NCBI GenBank assembly: GCA_026994125.1
Contig: JALWRJ010000235.1
Span: forward strand, 1-6,263
Direction: 5' to 3'
From: Cyclobacteriaceae bacterium
GTDB lineage: Bacteria; Bacteroidota; Bacteroidia; Cytophagales; Cyclobacteriaceae
Length of the DNA: 6,263 nt
Part shown: positions 1 through 6,263 of the stretch, in pieces
How positions within the stretch are numbered: position 1 is the stretch's first letter
Layout of the letters: each line of letters opens with the position of its first letter
Position numbers and translations under genes: made by a program
The notes under the pieces: generated by a model
Seen by the model: only the letters and a program-made list of their open reading frames with translations
Databases searched by the model: none
What the model was told of the DNA's origin: nothing

Positions 1-173
1 GAAGAATGTCCTCCTTCCTCAAAGGGAATTCCCTTAGCTATCAACTCATTTTTATAATGCGGAGCAATGGTTCCAGCATCGGACACAAAAACCTCATGGC
101 CTTTGCTTTTGGCTAGCAAGGCGGCTCCTGTTCCGCTTTCACCGGCTCCTAGTATAATTACTTTTTGCTTCAT
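1..173 (-). CDS. murD: UDP-N-acetylmuramoyl-L-alanine--D-glutamate ligase MurD, N-terminal part (truncated by window edge)
   Basis: The first 57 codons are present; the gene runs off the left edge. MurD is the cytoplasmic ATP-dependent ligase that adds D-glutamate to UDP-MurNAc-L-Ala, the second amino acid step of the peptidoglycan stem. The visible part is the Rossmann-like UDP-binding N-terminal domain: [14 protein letters not shown] at residues 1-14 holds the G-x-G-x-S-G nucleotide loop, followed by a run of Ala/Leu helix residues and a second strand ending in VFVSD (residues 28-32), as in MurD homologues. The ATPase P-loop and C-terminal domain lie outside the window. The ATG at 173-171 shares one base with the TAA of mraY (TAATG), which supports both the start choice and translational coupling. 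The call rests on this N-terminal motif plus the mraY-murD gene order that is standard in dcw clusters. Confidence 0.93.
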   Translation of the reverse strand, partial: MKQKVIILGAGESGTGAALLAKSKGHEVFVSDAGTIAPHYKNELIAKGIPFEEGGHS

Positions 174-1384
174 TATCTTATTTTAAGGGTTGCTAATGTT
201 AACATGGCCAACAATATGCCTACAATCCAAAACCGGGTTACAATTTTAGGTTCGGGAATCATCTTTTTTTGGTAGTGGTGGTGCAAAGGCGACATCAAAA
301 AAATTCTTCGACCTTCACCGTATTTTTTTCGGGTATATTTAAAGTAGCTTACTTGTAAAATAACCGACAGGTTTTCGATAAGATAAATGCCACATAAAAT
401 AGGAATGAGCAATTCTTTACGAATAACTAAGGAAAAAACAGCCACGATACCCCCTAACGAAAGGCTGCCCGTATCGCCCATAAATACTTGCGCAGGGTAC
501 GAGTTGTACCATAAAAAACCAACCGTAGCCCCAACCAATGCGGTACTAAACACCAGCAACTCACCCGAATTTGGGATGTACATAATGTTAAGGTATTGGG
601 TAAAATCGACCCGGCCCGATACGTAGGCCAGCACCCCAAGTGTACCTACAATAATGGCGGTAGTGCCTGCGGCCAGCCCATCAATTCCATCGGTAATATT
701 GGCTCCGTTAGATACTGCTGTAATAATAAAAGTGGCAATAAGCACATAAATTACCCAGGTATATTTATCATCAAACGGATTTATTTTTGAATAGTCGGCT
801 TCGTTACCTTTAAAAAACGGAATGGTGGTTTTCGTAGAATGCACATCTTTAAACACCGGTTTGTCATCTACTAGTACCCGTTGGTTGCTGGCATCGGTTT
901 TAAACTCGCGCACCACCACACTATCGTTAAAGTATAGGGTAAGCCCCACAATAAGACCTAACCCTACCTGGCCAATAATTTTAAAACGGCCACTAAGCCC
1001 TTCCTTATCTTTTTTAAATACTTTGATATAATCATCTAAAAATCCAATGGCACCCATCCACAGGGTAGCCACCAACAAAAGAATAATGTAAATATTATCG
1101 AGTTTAGCAAACAGCAAGGTGGGTAATACAACTGCCAAAATAATGATAAGGCCACCCATGGTAGGTGTACCTTTCTTTTCCATTTGGCCTTCAAGTCCAA
1201 GGTCGCGAATTGATTCGCCCACCTGCAACTTGCGCAGCACGTTTATGAGGTACTTGCCCAGCGAAACCGAAATTAAAATGGAAAGCACCACAGCCATAAC
1301 CGCTCTAAACGAAATATACTGAAACAATCCGGCACCTGCCAGGTCGTATTTTCGATGTAATATATCAAAGAGTTGGTATAGCAT
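173..1384 (-). CDS. mraY: Phospho-N-acetylmuramoyl-pentapeptide-transferase MraY
   Basis: Integral membrane enzyme (403 aa) that transfers phospho-MurNAc-pentapeptide from UDP to undecaprenyl phosphate, making lipid I on the cytoplasmic face. Family landmarks are all present: TPTMGG at 73-78, the Asp pair in FLDDYIK (D117, D118), [13 protein letters not shown] at 226-238, [12 protein letters not shown] at 301-312 with the third catalytic Asp (D304), and the SPLHHHYQ motif at 365-372 followed by [10 protein letters not shown]. About ten hydrophobic segments are visible. At 403 aa it is longer than the roughly 360 aa of E. coli MraY. The extra length is mainly a polar stretch at about 153-206, in the periplasmic loop between membrane segments 4 and 5, flanking the conserved PFFK. 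The ATG at 1384 is only 3 bases after the murE TAG, and [10 protein letters not shown] aligns with the usual MraY N-terminus. No active-site residue is missing. The protein is expected to be essential and functional. Confidence 0.98.
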   Translation of the reverse strand: MLYQLFDILHRKYDLAGAGLFQYISFRAVMAVVLSILISVSLGKYLINVLRKLQVGESIRDLGLEGQMEKKGTPTMGGLIIILAVVLPTLLFAKLDNIYIILLLVATLWMGAIGFLDDYIKVFKKDKEGLSGRFKIIGQVGLGLIVGLTLYFNDSVVVREFKTDASNQRVLVDDKPVFKDVHSTKTTIPFFKGNEADYSKINPFDDKYTWVIYVLIATFIITAVSNGANITDGIDGLAAGTTAIIVGTLGVLAYVSGRVDFTQYLNIMYIPNSGELLVFSTALVGATVGFLWYNSYPAQVFMGDTGSLSLGGIVAVFSLVIRKELLIPILCGIYLIENLSVILQVSYFKYTRKKYGEGRRIFLMSPLHHHYQKKMIPEPKIVTRFWIVGILLAMLTLATLKIR

Positions 1385-1387
1385 AAT

Positions 1388-2851
1388 CTAACTTTCCATG
1401 AGGTGTAACATTTCGCTTAGTACTTTTCGGTCGTCAAAAGGATTTCGTTGTCCTTTAATTTCCTGGTAATCTTCGTGGCCTTTACCAGCCACCAGAATAA
1501 TATCGTTTGGTGCAGCCAACAGGCAAGCTGTTTTTATAGCTTCGGCACGGTTAACCAGAGTTATTACCTTGCGCTTATGGCTGGCACTTACACCCTTTTT
1601 CATTTCATCAATAATGAGTTCCGGGTCTTCGTTTCTGGGATTATCAGAAGTAAACACCACTTTGTTGCTCATTTCGGTGGCTATGGCTCCCATTAGAGGT
1701 CGTTTATCCTTATCGCGGTTTCCACCACAGCCCACCACGGTAATTACCTGCTCGTTTCCGGTACGCAGGTTTTCGATGGTTTTTAACACATTGCGTAGGG
1801 CATCGGGGGTATGTGCATAATCTACTAAAGCAGTAACCTGCACCTGGTTAGGCACCAATTCCATACGACCGGGCACCGGATTTATATTGGATAGCTCGGT
1901 AAGTACTTCCTCGGGCTGCTCGCCCAAAAGAAGAGCGGTTGCATACACCGACAACAGGTTGTATGCATTAAAATCGCCAAAAAGCTTAAACCAAATACTG
2001 TGGTTTTCAATGCTCATTTCTAACCCATGCAGGGTATTGGCAATTATTTTACCTTTAAACTCGCTGGCCGATTTTAAGCTGTAAGTTCGCTTGCGGGCGC
2101 TGGTGTTTTGTAACATAATGCTACCCCGCTTATCATCACTGTTTACCAGCGCAAATGCCTGCTTGGGCAAGGCATCAAATAATTTCTTTTTGGCCTTAAT
2201 ATAGGCGTCAAACGTTTTATGGTAATCGAGGTGGTCGTGCGTAAGGTTGGTAAAAACGGCTCCTGCATATTGCACTCCGGCTACCCGGTGCTGGTCGAGG
2301 GCATGCGAGCTTACTTCCATAAAGCAATGTGTGCAGCCCTGTTTTAACATATCGTGCAAGTTGTGGTTTAATTGTAAAGCATCGCCTGTGGTGTGGGTGG
2401 CTTTTAATACCGTATTGCCTATGCGATTTTCGATGGTTGAAAGCAATCCGGTTTTATAGCCTAGTTTATGGAATAACTGGTACAACAAGGTAGCCACTGT
2501 GGTTTTTCCATTGGTGCCGGTAACACCCACTAATTTTAGTTTTTGCGAAGGGTTGTCATAAAAATTACAAGCCATGATACTCAAGGCTTCGGCACTATTG
2601 TTTACCTCCACATAAGTTACGGTTTCGGATAGGGTATCGGGCAATTGTTCGCATACAATAATGGTAGCCCCCTGGGCAATGGCCGTATCTATAAATTGAT
2701 GTCCATCTGATTGGGTGCCTTTAACAGCTACAAATGCATCGTTGGCAGCCACCTTGCGAGAGTCGAACTGAATGTTGTTAAACTCCCTATCGGTAGCTCC
2801 GGCTACTGCCTTGAGCGATACATTGTATAATATGTTGTTCAGTTTTTTCAT
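1388..2851 (-). CDS. murE: UDP-N-acetylmuramoyl-L-alanyl-D-glutamate--2,6-diaminopimelate ligase MurE
   Basis: Cytoplasmic Mur ligase (487 aa, normal length) that adds the third stem residue to UDP-MurNAc-L-Ala-D-Glu with ATP. The three domains can be followed. The N-terminal UDP-substrate domain (about 1-100) contains FDSRKV at 29-34. The central ATPase domain has the P-loop GVTGTNGKTT (109-118), THTTGD (152-157), EVSSHALDQHR (179-189) and FTNLTHDHLDYH (200-211). K221 aligns with the lysine that is carbamylated in MurE. The C-terminal domain has PVPGRME (325-331), DYAHTPD (344-350), SDNPRNEDP (402-410) and AGKGHEDYQ (455-463). The DNPR motif (403-406) marks enzymes that use meso-diaminopimelate rather than L-lysine, so an mDAP wall is predicted. 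The ATG at 2851 overlaps the ftsI stop by one base (TAATG). The 3' end abuts mraY with no murF between them. Confidence 0.98.
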   Translation of the reverse strand: MKKLNNILYNVSLKAVAGATDREFNNIQFDSRKVAANDAFVAVKGTQSDGHQFIDTAIAQGATIIVCEQLPDTLSETVTYVEVNNSAEALSIMACNFYDNPSQKLKLVGVTGTNGKTTVATLLYQLFHKLGYKTGLLSTIENRIGNTVLKATHTTGDALQLNHNLHDMLKQGCTHCFMEVSSHALDQHRVAGVQYAGAVFTNLTHDHLDYHKTFDAYIKAKKKLFDALPKQAFALVNSDDKRGSIMLQNTSARKRTYSLKSASEFKGKIIANTLHGLEMSIENHSIWFKLFGDFNAYNLLSVYATALLLGEQPEEVLTELSNINPVPGRMELVPNQVQVTALVDYAHTPDALRNVLKTIENLRTGNEQVITVVGCGGNRDKDKRPLMGAIATEMSNKVVFTSDNPRNEDPELIIDEMKKGVSASHKRKVITLVNRAEAIKTACLLAAPNDIILVAGKGHEDYQEIKGQRNPFDDRKVLSEMLHLMES

Positions 2852-4941
2852 TAACCCAATTCAATATAAATTACCTCTCCTTTATTTATTTTACGTCCAG
2901 CCAGTATTGATTGCTTTTTCACACGTCCTTCTCCGGAAATATTTACTTTTAGCCCGCTCGACTCTAATAAATAAAGGGCATCGCGCAGGGTCATGCCCAG
3001 CACATTGGGAGCCAGCCCCCGGCCGGGTTCATTTTTGCGCCAGTCAATCGCATTGTCCTTTATTTTAGCACGCACCCAATTGGCATCATCAATAACATGG
3101 TTCGATACGCCAATTTCGTTACAAATAGTAACCAAATCGGGTTGGTAACCGGCCCGTATTACCGGAAACACTCCATATTCGCGCTGGTACTCTCCGGCCA
3201 GCAAGGTGTGCATATCTATACTTTGGGCATATACATGGTCGGCAATTTCTTTAAAAACAGGAGCCGCCACACTGCTGCCGTATTGGTACACCCCTCTGGG
3301 GTTTTCGATAACCACAATGCAACTATACTTTGGATGATTAGCCGGAAAATAACCGGCAAAGGAGGTCATGTATTGTTTTTGGTATTTACCATTTTTTAAG
3401 GTTTGGGCTGTACCGGTTTTACCTGCAATGGCATAATCGGCATCTTTTATATTTTGGGCGGTACCTTCTTTTACTACCCCCTCGAGCAAAAGTTGCAATT
3501 GGCGTAATGTGTTAGGTGAACAAATTCGCTCGTTAATGACAGTTGTTTCAAAGGTTTTAATTTCGCTTTCTCCTTTGGTTATCCGCTTAATAATCATTGG
3601 TTTAACCATTTTACCCTGGTTAGCCACAGCATTGTACAGGGTTAGGGTATGCAAAGGAGTAAGCTCTAACCCATACCCATGTGCCATCCAGGGCAAGGTA
3701 ATACCGCTCCACTCATCAGGTTTTTTAACATTAGGAACACCCTCGCCTTCCATTTGAAAACCCATGGCTTGGGTAAGCCCCAATTCTACCAAATGGTTAT
3801 AAAATTTTTGTGGTTTTAGTCCAAAATACTTATCGGCCAGTTTGGCCATGGCAATGTTAGATGATTGCTCAAAAGCTTTAGCAACTGTTATTTTGCCGTA
3901 CCCGCCTTCTTCGTGATCTTTTACTGTTTGGTTATAAAACTGTTCTACGCCATTGCCGGTATCTATGGAATCGGTTAATTTTAGATTGGTATCTTCGAGC
4001 AGAGCGAGCATGGTAGCCAGCTTAAAGGTAGATCCGGGCTCGCGCAGTCCGTGGCTGCCAACCGCATAGTTATAGCGCTCAGAATAGGTGCCATTTTTAT
4101 TTCGGCTAAGGTTAGCCATGGCTTTTATATGGCCGGTAGCCACTTCCATAACTACCGCTGTACCATAATCGGCTTGGTGTCTGGCCAATGCTTTTAACAG
4201 GGATGACTCGGCCACATCCTGTAAATTAATATCAATGGTAGTTTCTAAGTCGTAACCATCAATAGCACGTACTTCGGAGGCATCGGGAATGGGCCGCCAT
4301 TTGCCCCCTACGGTTTTACGGTAAAGGGCCTTACCTGTTTTACCGGCCAGTTCGGTGTTAAAAGAATATTCCAACCCGGCTCCTCGACCATTTTGGTTTA
4401 CAAAACCAATCGTACGCTGACCCAAATAGCCAAAAGGCTTAAAACGCTTATCTACTTTGGTAAACAACACTCCTCCGCGCATACGGCCTGCCCTAAAAAT
4501 CGGCCATTGCTCCATCTCCTTTTTATCCTGATAATCAATTAGTTTACGGTTAAGTTGCACATAACGTTTACCAGAGTTGCGTGCATTTAGGATGCGTTGT
4601 TTATAGTGCTTGGCGCTGTTATCTTTAAAAAAAGCAGCTAAGTAATAAGCCAAGGAATCCAACCCTTGGTTTATCATGGCCTCGCTGGCACGCGAGGGGT
4701 CCAAGGCCAATTTATAAAATGGAATAGATGTAGCTAATAAACTGCCATTATCCGAAACAATATTGCCCCGGGTAGCAGGCACTTCCCGGTATTCAAGACC
4801 TATTTCGGCTTGTAACGAACGCCATTTTTCGCCTTCGGCAAATTGAATTACACCTATACGGTAAATAATGGCTCCTCCAAAAATGAGCATAGGCAAAAAG
4901 GCCAGTCTTACTTTTAATACTATGGTCTTTTTTATATTCAT
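2851..4941 (-). CDS. ftsI: Septal class B penicillin-binding protein FtsI/PBP3 (peptidoglycan D,D-transpeptidase) with C-terminal PASTA domain
   Basis: Monofunctional transpeptidase (696 aa) that cross-links septal peptidoglycan from the periplasmic side of the inner membrane. One N-terminal membrane anchor lies at about residues 9-32. It is followed by the PBP dimerisation/pedestal region, with ATRGNIVSDNGSLLATS (56-72) and GAGLEYSFNTELAGKTG (187-203). The transpeptidase domain (about 255-570) has all three active-site motifs: STFK with catalytic Ser at 304-307, SSN at 360-362, and KTGTAQ at 508-513. No glycosyltransferase domain is present. Residues about 641-696 (PNVLGMTLRDALYLLESSGL onward, ending IYIELG) form a single PASTA domain, common in Bacteroidota FtsI but absent from E. 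coli FtsI. The ATG at 4941 overlaps the ftsL stop by four bases (ATGA), and the stop overlaps the murE start by one. The position between ftsL and murE favours FtsI over another class B PBP such as a sporulation-type SpoVD, which has a similar architecture. Confidence 0.96.
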   Translation of the reverse strand: MNIKKTIVLKVRLAFLPMLIFGGAIIYRIGVIQFAEGEKWRSLQAEIGLEYREVPATRGNIVSDNGSLLATSIPFYKLALDPSRASEAMINQGLDSLAYYLAAFFKDNSAKHYKQRILNARNSGKRYVQLNRKLIDYQDKKEMEQWPIFRAGRMRGGVLFTKVDKRFKPFGYLGQRTIGFVNQNGRGAGLEYSFNTELAGKTGKALYRKTVGGKWRPIPDASEVRAIDGYDLETTIDINLQDVAESSLLKALARHQADYGTAVVMEVATGHIKAMANLSRNKNGTYSERYNYAVGSHGLREPGSTFKLATMLALLEDTNLKLTDSIDTGNGVEQFYNQTVKDHEEGGYGKITVAKAFEQSSNIAMAKLADKYFGLKPQKFYNHLVELGLTQAMGFQMEGEGVPNVKKPDEWSGITLPWMAHGYGLELTPLHTLTLYNAVANQGKMVKPMIIKRITKGESEIKTFETTVINERICSPNTLRQLQLLLEGVVKEGTAQNIKDADYAIAGKTGTAQTLKNGKYQKQYMTSFAGYFPANHPKYSCIVVIENPRGVYQYGSSVAAPVFKEIADHVYAQSIDMHTLLAGEYQREYGVFPVIRAGYQPDLVTICNEIGVSNHVIDDANWVRAKIKDNAIDWRKNEPGRGLAPNVLGMTLRDALYLLESSGLKVNISGEGRVKKQSILAGRKINKGEVIYIELG

Positions 4942-5300
4942 TCGTTTGGCAGGCTAATTTTAGCAGGTGGGTTTAAACTTTCTTCGAGGCCTAAAGGAGC
5001 CACTTTCTTTTTTACCTCGGACTGCAAGCGAGCGTACATATACTGCGCCTTTAGAGTGGTATAATGTGCCCGCAGGTCTTCTACTTCAGACTCGAGTTTG
5101 CTTATATTGCGTGCGTTTTTATCGGCATAATGGTTATATCCGATGTAAAAAATGATGAGCAAGATGGTAAACAACACATTGGGTAAGTACTTGAGTGGCA
5201 CACCATTTTGGAACAACCAATCTACACGGATAAGCCTCTCCATTATAGCGAAGATGTTTTTGCCCTTGTTTTTTGATTCTTTATAGGTGTTTTTTGCCAT
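4938..5300 (-). CDS. ftsL: FtsL-like cell division protein (Bacteroidota type)
   Basis: Small bitopic membrane protein (120 aa). It has a lysine-rich cytoplasmic N-terminus of about 39 residues, one hydrophobic segment at about 40-57 (NVLFTILLIIFYIGY), and a heptad-like charged region at about 60-100 (KLESEVEDLRAHYTTLKAQY) predicted to be a periplasmic coiled coil. The tail, GLEESLNPPAKISLP (104-118), is a pattern I associate with Bacteroidota FtsL proteins, where it follows the coiled coil. Sequence identity to E. coli FtsL is low, so the call rests on topology, size and the invariant slot between rsmH and ftsI. By analogy it should work with a DivIC/FtsB-like partner and FtsQ to activate FtsI-FtsW at the septum. 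Homologues are sometimes annotated as hypothetical proteins or wrongly as S-adenosyl-methyltransferase because of the neighbour rsmH. The ATG at 5300 shares a base with the rsmH TAA; an A-rich run just upstream fits initiation without a Shine-Dalgarno sequence. Confidence 0.87.
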   Translation of the reverse strand: MAKNTYKESKNKGKNIFAIMERLIRVDWLFQNGVPLKYLPNVLFTILLIIFYIGYNHYADKNARNISKLESEVEDLRAHYTTLKAQYMYARLQSEVKKKVAPLGLEESLNPPAKISLPNE

Positions 5301-6217
5301 TAGTTTTTTTCTGCTATTCTAAGTTTTGCACTTCGCGCTCTGTTATTTTCTTTAATTTCCTGTTCCGAAGCTGTAATGGGTTTTCGGTTAACAGGTTTAA
5401 GTGGCCTGATTAGATTTCCATAAAAATCTTTTTCTACCTCTCCTCTAAATTTGCCTTTGGCCATATAATTTTTTACCGGCCGATCTTCTAACGAGTGGTA
5501 GCTCATTACCACCAGCCTGCCTCCTTTGGCTAGTACCTGGGATGCCTGTACTAACATATCTTGAAGAGCGGCCATTTCATCGTTTACCACAATGCGCAAT
5601 GCTTGAAACACCTGGGCAAAATATTTAAACTGTTTACCTGGTTTGGCGTAACGCTGCAATATGGCTGTTAAATCTTCTACCGTAGTAATGGGCTTTATAA
5701 TGCGTTCGGCTACGATGGCTGCGGCCAGGGTGCGAGCATTTTTTATTTCCCCATACCGGCTCAGTAAATCGATTAAGTCTTTTTCAGGATAGGTATTTAC
5801 CACATCGGCTGCGGTTATGTTGGTGCTACGATCCATTCGCATATCCAAATCGGCAGCAAACCGGGTAGAAAACCCACGTTGAGGTTCGTCAATTTGGTGC
5901 GATGAAATACCCAAATCGGCTAAAATGCCATCTACCTGCGTAATACCGTACAATCGAAGGTATTTTTTTAAATACCTGAAGTTAGCGTGCACAAAGGTAA
6001 ATCGGGCGTCTTCAATAAAAGTTGCTTGCTGTTTGGCATCATCATCCTGGTCAAACCCAAACAACTTACCGTTTGTAAGCTGCGCTAATATGGCTTTGCT
6101 GTGGCCTCCTCCACCAAAGGTTAGATCCACATAAACACCATTTGGATTAATAGCCAAGCCCTGCATGCACTCCTGGAGCATTACCGGCTTATGATATACA
6201 TAAATTGGATTACTCAC
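5300..6217 (-). CDS. rsmH: 16S rRNA (cytosine(1402)-N(4))-methyltransferase RsmH (MraW)
   Basis: SAM-dependent methyltransferase that methylates N4 of C1402 in the ribosomal decoding centre. With the GTG start at 6217 it is 305 aa, close to the family norm of about 310. Motifs, in GTG numbering: YHKPVML at 8-14; the SAM-binding loop DLTFGGGGHS at 31-40; FDQD at 55-58; ADLGISSHQID at 100-110; QRGFS at 113-117; LDMRMD at 124-129; FQALRIVVNDE at 204-214; SYHSLEDRPVK at 239-249; and the C-terminal NNRARSAKLR at 291-300. Start choice: the frame stays open upstream to a TTG at 6241, which would add 8 residues (313 aa). I prefer GTG because TTG is rarer, MSNPIYVYHKPV is close to the usual short RsmH N-terminus, and the GTG overlaps the mraZ end by only 8 bases, against 32 for TTG. 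The first in-frame ATG (6181) would cut into the conserved HKPVML region. The 3' end overlaps ftsL by one base (TAATG). Confidence 0.96.
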   Translation of the reverse strand: MSNPIYVYHKPVMLQECMQGLAINPNGVYVDLTFGGGGHSKAILAQLTNGKLFGFDQDDDAKQQATFIEDARFTFVHANFRYLKKYLRLYGITQVDGILADLGISSHQIDEPQRGFSTRFAADLDMRMDRSTNITAADVVNTYPEKDLIDLLSRYGEIKNARTLAAAIVAERIIKPITTVEDLTAILQRYAKPGKQFKYFAQVFQALRIVVNDEMAALQDMLVQASQVLAKGGRLVVMSYHSLEDRPVKNYMAKGKFRGEVEKDFYGNLIRPLKPVNRKPITASEQEIKENNRARSAKLRIAEKN

Positions 6218-6263
6218 TTTTAGAAAGATGCTTTTGTGCAAGTTGAGCCATATCGCCAGGGTC
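6210..6263 (-). CDS. mraZ: MraZ transcriptional regulator, C-terminal end only (truncated by window edge)
   Basis: The last 17 codons and the TAA of a gene entering from the right edge read DPGDMAQLAQKHLSKSE. This matches the form of MraZ C-termini in Bacteroidota, where a short acidic-hydrophobic helix closes the protein, and mraZ is the gene normally found directly upstream of rsmH. MraZ is an AbrB-fold DNA-binding protein that in studied bacteria binds repeats upstream of its own operon and regulates dcw expression. Neither the DNA-binding domain nor the operator can be seen here. The identification is therefore mainly by position, with modest support from the short peptide. The stop lies inside the rsmH reading frame, giving an 8-base overlap if rsmH starts at GTG 6217. 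Confidence 0.72.
   Translation of the reverse strand, partial: DPGDMAQLAQKHLSKSE

Noticed and set aside
387..1322. Several plus-strand open frames of 64-79 codons and one minus-strand frame of 61 codons within mraY
   Set aside because: All lie inside the intact mraY frame, which carries every family motif. They are out-of-frame or antisense shadows.
1392..1397. GGAAAG on the minus strand 7 bases before the mraY ATG, resembling a Shine-Dalgarno sequence
   Set aside because: It is only a partial match, encodes the last residues of MurE, and the other starts in the window lack anything similar. A Bacteroidota host would not be expected to rely on it.
2772..3068. Plus-strand open frame of 98 codons spanning the ftsI-murE junction
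   Set aside because: It is antisense to two well-conserved genes, resembles no family I know, and looks like a chance open frame opposite real coding sequence.
3097..3399. Plus-strand open frame of 100 codons opposite the ftsI transpeptidase region
   Set aside because: The opposite strand encodes the conserved KTGTAQ region of FtsI, and the antisense product has no recognisable domain. Treated as a shadow.
5925..6134. Plus-strand open frame of 69 codons opposite the N-terminal half of rsmH
   Set aside because: It is antisense to the SAM-binding motifs of RsmH and has no recognisable features.
1..6263. Possible internal promoters, terminators, hairpins, tRNAs, insertion sequences or signs of gene transfer
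   Set aside because: There is no intergenic space beyond 3 bases, no obvious inverted repeat with a T-run at gene ends, and base and codon character look uniform across the genes by eye. Nothing could be supported.

Overview
The window is a stretch of the division and cell wall (dcw) cluster of a Bacteroidota bacterium. All genes lie on the minus strand, so transcription runs from the right edge to the left edge. In transcription order the genes are mraZ (3' end only), rsmH/mraW, a short ftsL-like gene, ftsI (class B penicillin-binding protein), murE, mraY and murD (5' end only). Coding density is essentially 100%. The only non-coding bases between genes are the 3 between murE and mraY; every other junction overlaps. 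I see no RNA gene, mobile element, CRISPR array, repeat family, promoter or terminator inside the window.

The assignment to Bacteroidota (inference, fairly strong) rests on four things. The FtsL protein is of the divergent Bacteroidota type, with a coiled coil followed by a GLEESLNPP-like tail. FtsI carries a single C-terminal PASTA domain. MraY has an enlarged periplasmic loop between its fourth and fifth membrane segments. murF is absent between murE and mraY. Start codons also lack clear Shine-Dalgarno sequences and tend to follow A-rich stretches, as is usual in this phylum. A Bacteroidales/Marinilabiliales-type or Cytophagales-type host would fit, but I cannot place it further. MurE has the DNPR motif that marks meso-diaminopimelate-adding enzymes, so the wall is predicted to be of the Gram-negative mDAP type.

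The genes work together. RsmH methylates 16S rRNA and MraZ is the usual regulator at the head of this operon. MurD and MurE build the UDP-MurNAc peptide stem in the cytoplasm. MraY transfers the finished UDP-MurNAc-pentapeptide to undecaprenyl phosphate to give lipid I. FtsL and FtsI act at the septum, where FtsI cross-links the new glycan. The tight overlaps suggest one polycistronic message with translational coupling.

No new biological system is evident. The only mildly unusual sequence signal is a perfect A_AAA_AAC slippery heptamer in the last two sense codons of rsmH. It is placed so that a -1 slip would read directly into ftsL. I rate it as worth a check but most likely coincidental.
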